Assembly: GCF_014648355.1 (NCBI RefSeq)
Contig: NZ_BMQY01000005.1
Coordinates: forward strand, 372,001-436,000
DNA from: Couchioplanes azureus
GTDB taxonomy: Bacteria; Actinomycetota; Actinomycetes; Mycobacteriales; Micromonosporaceae
Length of the DNA: 64,000 nucleotides
Direction of reading: 5' to 3'
In this document: positions 54,829-63,456 of the stretch, one piece after another
Layout: every line of letters begins with the position of its first letter
Numbering within the stretch: the stretch's first letter is position 1
Position numbers and translations under genes: made by a program
The notes under the pieces: generated by a model
Told to the model about the DNA's origin: nothing
Database searches by the model: none
The model's input: the letters and a program-made list of their open reading frames with translations, nothing else

Positions 54829-55053
54829 GTGGAGTCGTTGCGTGCGGCCGACGCCGACCGGCACGACATCGCCGAGCGGTTGAAGACGGCGCTCGACGAG
54901 GGCCGGCTGTCGCTCGGTGTTCTCGTCGTGTGGGCCCTGGTGACGGCCACGGTCGACGGTGCCGTCCATCCGTGGCCGGTGTGGCTCCTCGTTCCCGGGG
55001 CGGCGCTGGCCGTCACGACCGTCGGGGTGCAGACGATCCGGCGCCGGCGTTAG
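54829..55053 (+). CDS. DUF1707 short membrane protein
   Basis: 74 residues: DUF1707-type start (SLRAADADRHDIAERLKTAL, DEGRL) followed by two membrane helices (LGVLVVWALVTATVDGAVHP, VWLLVPGAALAVTTVGVQTI). GTG at 54829. In this family the N-terminal motif is a short anchor or regulator-binding segment; function unknown. Its stop overlaps the HEAT gene's stop on the other strand. Confidence 0.7.
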   Translation: MESLRAADADRHDIAERLKTALDEGRLSLGVLVVWALVTATVDGAVHPWPVWLLVPGAALAVTTVGVQTIRRRR

Positions 55054-56261
55054 TCCCGCTGGCCCGTCAGCCACTGCAGCTGGTCGGTGGCGATCCACCT
55101 CAGCGTCGGATCGGGGTCGTCCCGGTAACGGCGCAGGACCGGCACGGCCGCGTCCGGGTCGAGGTGGCGCAGCACCACGGCGACCCGCTGGCGCACGACC
55201 GGGGCGGGGTCGTCGGCGAGACCGAGCACGAGCGGTGACCAGCGGTTGCGGTCGGTGACGCAGGCGAGCGCGCTGACGCTGGCCGCGCGTACGGCCGGGT
55301 CGTCGTCGGCGGTGAGCGCGGTGATCCGCTGCGCGGCGCGAGGGTCCGACTCGACGGCGTTCCCCAGGGCCTTGGCCGCCTCGACGCGCCGCCGGGGCAC
55401 GGGGTCGTCGGCGAGGGCCAGGAGCGGGTCGATCGCGCTCGCCCCGCCCGCCGCGCCGAGGGCCGCCTGGGCGCGTTCGCGGACGCCGCGATCGGAGTCT
55501 TCGGCGAGGCGGCGGAGCAGCGTGACGGCTTCCGTACCGCCGAGGCGCCCCAGCGCGTACGCGACGGCGGACCTGATCCGGGGCGCCGGGTCGTCGGCGA
55601 GGGCGGTGAGCGCACCGACCGCGTCGTCCTTGCCCCGGTCCGCCAGGAAGCCGATGGCCGCCGCGCGGACGTCCTCGAACGGGTTCTCCAGGGCCCCCAC
55701 CAGCGCCGCGTACGCCTCGGCGTGCCCGGGTGCCGCGACCGGGCGGTGCGGCATCGCCCGGGTGCCGGTCACCGTGTCGTCGAGCTGGGAGACGGCGAGG
55801 GACCGGACCTGCGGGTCCGGGTCGGACAGGGCCGCGGTCAGCAGGGGTACGGCGGGTGCGCCGGGCAGGTGGGCCAGGGCCCGCAGTCCCGTACGCCGCT
55901 CCTCGGCCGTCTCGCCGGTGGCGAACGTGGTCGCCGTACGCCGGCCGGCCTCGGGGTCCGCCCGGAGCAGGGCGCCGATCTCGCCGTACAGATTCTCCTG
56001 GTTGTCGCAAAGATCGCGGGTCGCGGCGCGCAACAGTGCCGGAAGCGCCGGCGGGCCGGCGACGGCGGCCAGGATGGTCGCGACGAGGTCCCGGCCGAAG
56101 TCGTTCCCCTCGTCGAGGAACCGGTCCAGGTGCGCGTGCAGCTCGGGCACCAGCGTGGTGTCCCCGCTGGCCCGGAGCGTGTCCACGGCCGTCGCCAGGC
56201 CCTCGCCGGGCTCGGTGGCGCAGCGGATCACGTCCGCCAGGACGGCGCGGGTGTCGATCAT
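55050..56261 (-). CDS. HEAT-repeat protein
   Basis: 403 residues made of about ten HEAT/PBS-lyase-type repeats, for example ADDPAPRIRSAVAYALGRLG, AEDSDRGVRERAQAALGAAG, ADDPVPRRRVEAAKALGNAV and ADDPAPVVRQRVAVVLRHLD. No enzymatic domain. Start set at MIDTRAVLADV (ATG 56261) because the upstream codons would extend into the divergent promoter. Probably a protein-interaction scaffold. Confidence 0.88.
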   Translation of the reverse strand: MIDTRAVLADVIRCATEPGEGLATAVDTLRASGDTTLVPELHAHLDRFLDEGNDFGRDLVATILAAVAGPPALPALLRAATRDLCDNQENLYGEIGALLRADPEAGRRTATTFATGETAEERRTGLRALAHLPGAPAVPLLTAALSDPDPQVRSLAVSQLDDTVTGTRAMPHRPVAAPGHAEAYAALVGALENPFEDVRAAAIGFLADRGKDDAVGALTALADDPAPRIRSAVAYALGRLGGTEAVTLLRRLAEDSDRGVRERAQAALGAAGGASAIDPLLALADDPVPRRRVEAAKALGNAVESDPRAAQRITALTADDDPAVRAASVSALACVTDRNRWSPLVLGLADDPAPVVRQRVAVVLRHLDPDAAVPVLRRYRDDPDPTLRWIATDQLQWLTGQRD

Positions 56262-56314
56262 CGGGCAACCGTGCCACACCGGGTCAAGGTTTTCCCTGGC
56301 TATCGTGGTGCGGT

Positions 56315-57316
56315 ATGAGCCGCGTACCGCTGTCAGTCCTTGATCTTGCGACCGTGCGTGAGGGGCACGACAGCGCCGACGCCGTGCGGGGGACCACGGA
56401 GATCGCGCAGGCCGCCGACGAGCTGGGATATGCGCGGTTCTGGGTGGCCGAGCACCACAACATGCCGGCCGTCGCCTCGACCTCGCCGCCGGTGCTGATC
56501 GCCCACGTCGCGGCGCAGACGCAGCGCATCCGGGTGGGCTCCGGCGGGGTGATGCTGCCCAACCACATGCCGTTCGTGGTCGCCGAGCAGTTCGCGCTGC
56601 TCGAGGCGCTGCACCCGGGCCGCATCGACCTCGGCATCGGCCGGGCGCCGGGCACCGACCAGGCCACCGCCGCCGCCCTGCGCGGGGTGTCGCCGCACCT
56701 GACCGTCGAGCAGTTCCCCGACCACCTGGCGATGGTGCTCGCGCTGCTCGGCGACCGCCGGGTGGCTGCCGAGCGGGCCGGGTCGCTGCGGGCCACGCCC
56801 GCGGCCCGGACCTTCCCCGAGGTGTGGATGCTGGGCTCGTCGACGTACGGGGCCCAGGTGGCGGCGGCGCTGGGGTTGCCGTTCTGCTACGCGTACCACT
56901 TCGCGATGGGCGGCGACCTCGATGCCGCGGTGCGGCTGTACCGGTCGGGGTTCACGCCGTCGCCGCGGTGGAGCGAGCCGCATCTCATGGTCAGCGCCTC
57001 CGCGCTCGCCGCCGGCAGCACCGAGCAGGCGCAGTATCTCGCCGGGCCGAGCCGGGTCATGGCGCTGAGCCTGCGCACCGGCCGGCTGGCCCCGATCGTC
57101 TCGCCGGAGCAGGCGGCCGCCGCCGATCTGTCCGATCTCGACCCCCGGGTGCTGCCGGGCACCCAGTACGTGGGCACCGCCGACGAGGTCGTCGCCGGGC
57201 TGGACGCGCTGGTCGAACGGACCGGCGCCGCCGAGCTGATCCTGGCCGGGGCGGTCTACGACCCGCAGACCCGGCGGGAGTCGCTCGCGGCCATCGCCAA
57301 GGCATGGGGCCTGTAG
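56315..57316 (+). CDS. LLM-class flavin-dependent oxidoreductase (luciferase-like)
   Basis: 333 residues, MsnO8-type: MSRVPLSVLDLATVREGHDS, ELGYARFWVAEHHNMPAVAS, RIRVGSGGVMLPNHMPFVVA, EALHPGRIDLGIGRAPGTDQ. Group II luciferase-like monooxygenase using FMNH2 or F420; substrate unknown. Confidence 0.93.
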   Translation: MSRVPLSVLDLATVREGHDSADAVRGTTEIAQAADELGYARFWVAEHHNMPAVASTSPPVLIAHVAAQTQRIRVGSGGVMLPNHMPFVVAEQFALLEALHPGRIDLGIGRAPGTDQATAAALRGVSPHLTVEQFPDHLAMVLALLGDRRVAAERAGSLRATPAARTFPEVWMLGSSTYGAQVAAALGLPFCYAYHFAMGGDLDAAVRLYRSGFTPSPRWSEPHLMVSASALAAGSTEQAQYLAGPSRVMALSLRTGRLAPIVSPEQAAAADLSDLDPRVLPGTQYVGTADEVVAGLDALVERTGAAELILAGAVYDPQTRRESLAAIAKAWGL

Positions 57317-57377
57317 GGCACCGGCGTATGCGGTTCGTCAGGAGTCGCCGCGGCACCGGTCTGCCAGAATCGATGCC

Positions 57378-58205
57378 ATGAGTTGGCACATCACGGGGGA
57401 TGTCCAGCGGTTCCTGGCCGCCACCGGTGGGTTCCTCCGCGCTCGTCCGGTGCAGAACACGCTGCCGCTGACGATCGCGGAGCACGTGCGGTTGCACGGC
57501 CCGCGGGCCTACGGCCCGGAGGATGCGGTTTTCGGCTGGCACGACGGCGAGGACACGGCGTTCGTGTGGACGCCGCCACGGCCGCCGGTGCTGTCCGCCA
57601 TGTCGCCGGCCGCCGCCGCCGAGCTGGCCGAGGCCTTGGGCGGCGGCCTGCCCGGCGTCTCCGGCTCCGTCGCGGCGGTGGAAGCCTTCGTCGCAGCCTA
57701 TGAGCGCCGCACCGGCACCACGGCGAAGGTGTGCTCCCGGATGCGTCTCTACCGGCTCGGCACGCTGGTGCCGCCCGCTCCCCCGGCGTCCGGCTCGGCC
57801 CGGGTGGCCGGCGCCGGCGACCGGGGTCTGCTCGTCGGCTGGACGACGGCGTTCTTCCGCGAGATCGGCGAGGACGAGCCCGCGATCGAGGCGTTCGTCG
57901 ACGACCGGCTGTCCTACGGCGGGGTGCTGCTCTGGGAGGACGGCGGCATTCCCGTCTCCATGGCCGCGCTGACCCGGCCCGAGTCCGGCATGGTCCGGGT
58001 GCAGGCCGTCTACACCCCGCGGGAGCACCGCGCCCGGGGATATGCCGGCGCCGTCACCACGGCCATCAGCCGCTCGGCCCGGCAGGCGGGCGCCACCGAG
58101 GTGGCGCTCTTCACCGACCTGGACAATCCGACGTCGAACGCCCTGTACCAGCGACTGGGCTACGAACCCCTGGAGGACCGTACCGTCGTGGAGTTCTCGT
58201 CATGA
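57378..58205 (+). CDS. GNAT-family N-acetyltransferase
   Basis: 275 residues. N-terminal ~130 residues form an accessory domain (FLRARPVQNTLPLTIAEHVR); the C-terminal GNAT shows MVRVQAVYTPREHRARGYAG, AVTTAISRSARQAGATEVAL, FTDLDNPTSNALYQRLGYEP. Its stop overlaps the MOSC gene start (ATGA). Confidence 0.9.
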   Translation: MSWHITGDVQRFLAATGGFLRARPVQNTLPLTIAEHVRLHGPRAYGPEDAVFGWHDGEDTAFVWTPPRPPVLSAMSPAAAAELAEALGGGLPGVSGSVAAVEAFVAAYERRTGTTAKVCSRMRLYRLGTLVPPAPPASGSARVAGAGDRGLLVGWTTAFFREIGEDEPAIEAFVDDRLSYGGVLLWEDGGIPVSMAALTRPESGMVRVQAVYTPREHRARGYAGAVTTAISRSARQAGATEVALFTDLDNPTSNALYQRLGYEPLEDRTVVEFSS

Positions 58206-58864
58206 GCCGCGTGCTGCAGGTCAATCTCGCCGTGCCGCAGGAGACGGGCGTCAAGAACATCGGGACCACCGGCATCACCAAGCGGCCGGTCACGCATGCG
58301 GTCGCCGTGCGGGCGCCCGGCCCGCGGGGACTGCCGCCGGAGCGGGCGAGCGGGCTGGCCGGCGACCAGATCTTCGACACCGCCCACCACGGCGGCGACG
58401 ACCAGGCGGTCTATGCGTACGCCCGCGAGGACTACGACTGGTGGGAGAAGGAGCTCGGTCGCGAGCTCCCGGGCGGCATGTTCGGGGAGAACCTGACCAC
58501 TGTGGACGTGGACGTGTGCGGCGCCGAGATCGGCGAGACGTGGCGCGTCGGCGACACCCTCGAGCTGCAGACGACGTTCGGGCGCATCCCGTGCGCGACC
58601 TTCCAGTGGAAGATGGGCGAGCCGCGGTGGGTCAAGCGGTTCGCCGCCGAGAACCGGCCGGGGGCATACCTGCGTGTCGTCACCCCGGGAGACGTCCGCG
58701 CCGGCGACGAGGTGACGGTGCTCGACCGCCCCGGTCACGGCGTGACGATCGCCGACGCCTTCCGGGCCTGGATGCACGACCCGGAGACGCTCGCCGCATA
58801 CCTGGACGTCGAGGGACTTCCGGAGGGCCTCAAGGCCGACATCCGCAAGCGTCTCCGGCTCTGA
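58202..58864 (+). CDS. MOSC domain-containing protein
   Basis: 220 residues: GLAGDQIFDTAHHGGDDQAV, YAYAREDYDWWEKELGRELP, GGMFGENLTTVDVDVCGAEI, TFGRIPCATFQWKMGEPRWV with the conserved MOSC Cys. YiiM-like; may bind molybdenum cofactor and reduce N-hydroxylated compounds. Confidence 0.92.
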   Translation: MSRVLQVNLAVPQETGVKNIGTTGITKRPVTHAVAVRAPGPRGLPPERASGLAGDQIFDTAHHGGDDQAVYAYAREDYDWWEKELGRELPGGMFGENLTTVDVDVCGAEIGETWRVGDTLELQTTFGRIPCATFQWKMGEPRWVKRFAAENRPGAYLRVVTPGDVRAGDEVTVLDRPGHGVTIADAFRAWMHDPETLAAYLDVEGLPEGLKADIRKRLRL

Positions 58865-58872
58865 CGGGCGAG

Positions 58873-59016
58873 ATGTCCTCCTCGATGACCACCATGCGGC
58901 AGCAGGTGCTCGGCGAGCTGGGCGACCGCATCGTCGGCGACGTCCGCGCGGTCCACTCGCCCGTGCCGTCCCGGGACCCGACGGCGACCGTGGGTCGGCA
59001 CCTCGGCACCGGCTAA
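58873..59016 (+). CDS. Possible small reading frame (47 residues)
   Basis: MSSSMTTMRQQVLGELGDRI, VGDVRAVHSPVPSRDPTATV, GRHLGTG. Starts eight bases after the MOSC stop and overlaps the end of the convergent MFS gene. No family recognised and initiation is weak; may not be a gene. Confidence 0.25.
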   Translation: MSSSMTTMRQQVLGELGDRIVGDVRAVHSPVPSRDPTATVGRHLGTG

Positions 59017-60272
59017 CCCGCCGCCAGTACCTCGCGGAGCTCTCTTGCCGCTCGCTCGTCCGCGCGGGCCATGGAGCCGGACGGCAGCCCGGCGACCGCC
59101 GCCGCCACCATCAGCACGGCGGCCGCGAAGACGAACGCCCACGGGAGGCCACCCGGCCGGTCGACGATGCCACCGGCGATCGCCCCGCCGGCGGCGCTGC
59201 CCGCCACCGACACCGTGACGATCCACGTGTACGCCTCGTTCAGCATCGCCGCCGGCGCGATCCGGCCCACGAGGTTGCTCTCCACCGTCAGCGCGGGGGC
59301 GATCGTGGCGCCGCCGACGACCAGCGCGACGCCGAGGGCCGTGGGGGTGGGCATGACCGCCAGCACCAGGAAGCTGAGGGAGACCGCGGCCAGGAGCCAG
59401 GCGAACTGGCGGGGCAGCGCCATCGCGGGGCGCCGGGTGCCGAACCAGATGCCGCCGATCGCGCTGCCCAGGCCCCACACGCCGAGCAGCACGCCGCCGA
59501 GGCCGTCGCCGCCGCCGTGCTGGTTCGCGTACGCCGGGACGAGCACGCCCGCCGCACCGAAGGAGAGGCCGAGCGCCCCGACGCAGATCAGCAGGGCGGG
59601 GAACCCGCTCACCTTGAGCGGGCCGAGGCCACGGGCGGGCTCGGCCGTCTCGTGGCGCTGCCAGTGGCGCATGATCGGCAGCAGGGCGATGCCCACCGTG
59701 CCGACCAGCGTGACCACGGCCGCGAAGACCAGCGCGGCCGTCGGGCCGGTCAGCACGACGAACGCCGCCACCAGCAGCGGGCCGAGCACGAACACCAGCT
59801 CGAACAGCGACGTCTCGGCGGCCATCGCGGCCGGGCGCAGGGCGTGCCGGCCGGAGCCGGGGGCGGTCGCGTCGGTCCAGGCCCGGCGGATGGCCGCGGT
59901 CAGCGGCGGGTACGTCGCCCCGGCCAGCGCCGATGCCACGACGATCGGGCCGAGGGGGTCGCCGCCGGCGCGGCTGACGAGGATCAGGCCGGTGAGGGCC
60001 AGCGGGTGCAGCACGGCGGTCGCCAGCAGCACGGGGGACGGGCCGATGCGGTCCGCGAGGCGGCCGGCGACCGGGCTGACCGCGGCGCCGGCCAGCGCGT
60101 ACACGCCGCCGGCGAGACCGGCCGCGGCGTACCGGCCGGTGGTCTGCTGCACCAGCAGGAGCAGCGCCAGCGGCGTCATGCCGATGCCCAGCCGGGCCAG
60201 GATGCCGACGACGAGCAGCACCTTTCCGCCCGGCATCCGCCACACACCGAGGTACTGACGCAACGCCGTCAC
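59013..60272 (-). CDS. Major facilitator superfamily transporter
   Basis: 419 residues with twelve hydrophobic segments: VLLVVGILARLGIGMTPLAL, AAGLAGGVYALAGAAVSPVA, GRLADRIGPSPVLLATAVLH (motif A), LVFAAVVTLVGTVGIALLPI, GALGLSFGAAGVLVPAYANQ, FAWLLAAVSLSFLVLAVMPT, GSAAGGAIAGGIVDRPGG. MFS_1 drug-efflux-like type. GTG at 60272. Substrate unknown. Confidence 0.9.
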   Translation of the reverse strand: MTALRQYLGVWRMPGGKVLLVVGILARLGIGMTPLALLLLVQQTTGRYAAAGLAGGVYALAGAAVSPVAGRLADRIGPSPVLLATAVLHPLALTGLILVSRAGGDPLGPIVVASALAGATYPPLTAAIRRAWTDATAPGSGRHALRPAAMAAETSLFELVFVLGPLLVAAFVVLTGPTAALVFAAVVTLVGTVGIALLPIMRHWQRHETAEPARGLGPLKVSGFPALLICVGALGLSFGAAGVLVPAYANQHGGGDGLGGVLLGVWGLGSAIGGIWFGTRRPAMALPRQFAWLLAAVSLSFLVLAVMPTPTALGVALVVGGATIAPALTVESNLVGRIAPAAMLNEAYTWIVTVSVAGSAAGGAIAGGIVDRPGGLPWAFVFAAAVLMVAAAVAGLPSGSMARADERAARELREVLAAG

Positions 60273-60379
60273 GACCCTGTCACCTCCCCTTCCCGAGCGA
60301 CCTTAACGACGGGAGACGGCTCGGCCGTACCGGATCAGGGCCCGCTGTCATGGAGGTCACCCCGGCGCGAGCGGGTGGC

Positions 60380-61915
60380 TCAGCCGCCCAGGATGTCGAA
60401 GATCGCCTGCGGTGCGAAGCCCGCGACGGCGACGGTGACCGCGGCCACGGCGAGGGAGACCGCCACGGACCGGGCGACGACCGGCCGGGGCACGGCCGCG
60501 TCCACAAGGCCGGGATCGGCGAGCGCTGTCCGCCCGGAACCCGCGCCGGGAAGCTCGGACGCCGCGCCAGAAGGCCCGGGCGCCGCGCCAGAAGGCCCGG
60601 GCGCCGCACCGGGAAGGTCGGACGCCGTGCGCGGAAGGTCGGGGGCCGCGTAGAGCAGAGCGCCAGCGCGGACGTAGTACGCGAGGGCGATCACCGCGTT
60701 CACCGCGACCACGCCCGCCAGCCAGCCCCAGCCGGAGGCGATCAGCGACTCCACGACCGCCACCTTGGCGAAGAGCCCGGCGAGACCGGGCGGCAGGCCG
60801 GCGAGCCCGGCGAGCGCCAGGACCAGCGCGGCGCCCAGCCACCGGGAGCGGCGGCCGGCGCCCCGGTAGTCGGCGAGGTCGCCGCCGTCCACGCCCGGGC
60901 CGCGCAGGGCCGCGATCGCCGCGAACGCCACGAACTCCAGGAGGACGAAGAAGACCACGTACGCGTACGCGGCCCGGACGCCGGCCGCGCCCGCCGCCAG
61001 CGGGGCGATGACGTAGCCCGCCTGGGCGATCGACGACCACGCCAGCAGGCGCACCATCCGCGTCTGGCGCAGCGCCACCAGGTTGCCGACCGTCATGGTC
61101 AGCACGGCCAGCACCGCGACCAGCGGCCCGGTGTCCAGCCGCTGCACGACCGCTGCCAGGGCCAGGACACCGCCGAGCTTCGAGGCCGTCGAGAGGTACG
61201 CGGCGACCGGGACCGGCGCGCCGTCGTACGTGGCCGGCGCCCACGCGTGCAGCGGCACCGCCGCCACCTTGAACGCGAAGCCGATCACCACCAGCGCCGC
61301 ACCGACCGCGGCCAGGGGCGCGTACGCGCCGGAGCCCTCGACCAGCGCGTCGAGGTGCAGGGCGCCGGTGGCGGCGTACAGCAGGGCGGCACCGAGCAGC
61401 GCGACGGCCGTGGACACCACGCTGACCAGGAAAAACGTGACCGCTGCGGCGGCGCCGGCGGCGGACTCGCGGATCCGGCGCAGCCCGGTCAGCACGTACA
61501 GCGGCAGGGTCAGGGTCTCCAGGCCGACGATCAGCGTGATCAGATCACCCGCGTACGCGACGACCACGCCGCCCGTCATCGCGCAGGTGAGCAGGAAGCA
61601 GTACTCCCCCGGCGGCGCGTACCCCCGGCGCAGCGCGGGCCCGGACAGGGCGAGCACGCCGACGGTCAGCCCGGCGAAGAGCACCGCCATCAGCGCCGCG
61701 TGCGGGGTGACCGTCCACGAGCACAGGCCGTCGCGGCAGAAGGTGGCGGCGTGCTCGGGGACGGCCACCGCGACGACCGCCGTGGCGAGGCCGCCGAGCA
61801 TCCCGGCGAGCAGGTGGAACCGGCCGAACGCCAGCTCCGCCACGAGCACGAGCAACGCCGTGCCGGCCGCGGCGTAGAGCGGCAGAAGGGCGGCGTGGTC
61901 GACGGCCTGGATCAT
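60380..61915 (-). CDS. nuoN: NADH-quinone oxidoreductase subunit N
   Basis: 511 residues, about 14 membrane helices; the Proton_antipo_M core is visible at ADLITLIVGLETLTLPLYVL and KVAAVPLHAWAPATYDGAPV, with MVRLLAWSSIAQAGYVIAPL. A Pro/Ala-rich insert lies near the C-terminus (tandem PGAAPGPSGAAPGPSGAAS). ATG at 61915 overlaps the nuoM stop by four bases. Proton-pumping subunit of complex I; last gene of the nuo operon. Confidence 0.96.
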   Translation of the reverse strand: MIQAVDHAALLPLYAAAGTALLVLVAELAFGRFHLLAGMLGGLATAVVAVAVPEHAATFCRDGLCSWTVTPHAALMAVLFAGLTVGVLALSGPALRRGYAPPGEYCFLLTCAMTGGVVVAYAGDLITLIVGLETLTLPLYVLTGLRRIRESAAGAAAAVTFFLVSVVSTAVALLGAALLYAATGALHLDALVEGSGAYAPLAAVGAALVVIGFAFKVAAVPLHAWAPATYDGAPVPVAAYLSTASKLGGVLALAAVVQRLDTGPLVAVLAVLTMTVGNLVALRQTRMVRLLAWSSIAQAGYVIAPLAAGAAGVRAAYAYVVFFVLLEFVAFAAIAALRGPGVDGGDLADYRGAGRRSRWLGAALVLALAGLAGLPPGLAGLFAKVAVVESLIASGWGWLAGVVAVNAVIALAYYVRAGALLYAAPDLPRTASDLPGAAPGPSGAAPGPSGAASELPGAGSGRTALADPGLVDAAVPRPVVARSVAVSLAVAAVTVAVAGFAPQAIFDILGG

Positions 61916-63456
61916 CGCAGCGCTCCGGTCAGGGCGGCCACCGGGTCGGACGCGGCGGCGAGGACGAGCGCGGGCACGAGGCCGACCACGAGCGTGAGCA
62001 GGATCAGCGGGCTCCAGGCCAGCCACTCAGACCGGGCCACGGCCGGGAAGCCGGCCACCGCCGGAGCCGCCGGGCCGTGGGTGACCCGGCGCAGCAGGCG
62101 CAGGAAGTAGGCGGCCGTCAACGCGCCGCCGATCGCCGCGACCACCGCGAGCGTGAGCCACAGCGGGCCGCCGCGCTCGACGGCCGCGACCACGGAAAAG
62201 GCCTCGCCCCAGAAGCCGGCCAGGCCGGGCAGGCCGAGGGACGCGATCGCCGCGAAGCCGAGCACGCCGGCCAGCCGCGGCGCCGTCTCCCGCAGGCCGC
62301 CGAGATCCGCGAGGTCGCCGGTGTGCGCCCGGTCCTTGATCGCTCCGGCGATGAAGAAGAGCAGGCCCGTGATCACACCGTGCGCAACGTTGCCGATGAG
62401 CGCGGCCTGCACGCCGGTCACCGTCAGCGTCGCGATGCCGAGCAGGACGAAGCCCATGTGGCCGACGCTGGAGTACGCGATCAGCCGCTTCAGCTCGGTC
62501 TGGCGCAGGCACACCATCGACCCGGCGATGATCGCGGCGGCGGCGAGGACGCCCAGCACCGGGGCGGCCCAGGCGGCTCCCTCCGGGGCGACGCCGAGGC
62601 CGACCCGGATGAGGCCGTACGTGCCCATCTTCAGCAGCACCCCGGCGAGGATCACGCTGCCCACCGTGGGGGCCTCGGTGTGCGCGGCCGGCAGCCACGT
62701 GTGCAGCGGCCACAGCGGCGCCTTGACCGCGAACGCGACCGCGAAGAGGGCGAACGCCACGCACTGCGCGGTGCGGGAGAGCCCGTAGCCGCCCGCGAGG
62801 GCGAGCAGGTCTCCGGTGCCCGCGGCCACGACCACGGTGAAGACGCCGAGCAGCAGCAGCACCGAGCCGAACAGCGTGTAGAGGACGAACTTGCGGGCCG
62901 CCCGGCGCCGCTCGGGCCCGCCCCAGCCGGCGATCACGGCGTACATGGGCAGCAGGACGACCTCGAAGAACACGAAGAACAACACCAGGTCGAGCGCCAG
63001 GAAGGTGCCGAGGATGCCGACCTCCAGGACCAGCAGCAGGGCGGCGAGCGTACGCCCGGAGCCGCCCGCGGGCACCCTGGCAACCGTGTATCCGCAGCAC
63101 AGCATGGTCAGCAGTCCGGTCAGGACGACCAGCGGCCAGGAGACGCCGTCGACACCGAGGTGGAAGTCGACGCCCAGCGCGGGGACCCAGGGCAGGTCCA
63201 CCTCGGCCCAGGGCACGACGGGCGGAAGCTCCGAGGGCCCGTACTGGAACCACCCGACGTCGCGCGACGACGGGATGACGCCGGGAAGCAGGGTCAGCAC
63301 GAAGGTGACGGCCGCGACCGCCGTCGCCAGGAGCCGCGCGGCGCGGTCGCGGCGGGCCGGCATCAGGGCGACCGCGGCGGCGCCGAGCGCGGGCACGGCC
63401 AGCATGGCGAGGAGCACGAGCTGCAGGCCCACGGGAACGTCCTGGGGCGCCATCAT
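61912..63456 (-). CDS. nuoM: NADH-quinone oxidoreductase subunit M
   Basis: 514 residues; Proton_antipo_M motifs LVLFFVFFEVVLLPMYAVIA, VKAPLWPLHTWLPAAHTEAP with the conserved Lys and His, and LKRLIAYSSVGHMGFVLLGI. ATG at 63456 overlaps the nuoL stop. Membrane arm subunit of complex I. Confidence 0.97.
   Translation of the reverse strand: MMAPQDVPVGLQLVLLAMLAVPALGAAAVALMPARRDRAARLLATAVAAVTFVLTLLPGVIPSSRDVGWFQYGPSELPPVVPWAEVDLPWVPALGVDFHLGVDGVSWPLVVLTGLLTMLCCGYTVARVPAGGSGRTLAALLLVLEVGILGTFLALDLVLFFVFFEVVLLPMYAVIAGWGGPERRRAARKFVLYTLFGSVLLLLGVFTVVVAAGTGDLLALAGGYGLSRTAQCVAFALFAVAFAVKAPLWPLHTWLPAAHTEAPTVGSVILAGVLLKMGTYGLIRVGLGVAPEGAAWAAPVLGVLAAAAIIAGSMVCLRQTELKRLIAYSSVGHMGFVLLGIATLTVTGVQAALIGNVAHGVITGLLFFIAGAIKDRAHTGDLADLGGLRETAPRLAGVLGFAAIASLGLPGLAGFWGEAFSVVAAVERGGPLWLTLAVVAAIGGALTAAYFLRLLRRVTHGPAAPAVAGFPAVARSEWLAWSPLILLTLVVGLVPALVLAAASDPVAALTGALR

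Noticed and set aside
60530..60630. Repeats in the nuoN 3' region as a mobile or regulatory element
   Set aside because: They are in-frame codons for a Pro/Ala/Gly-rich insert of NuoN.
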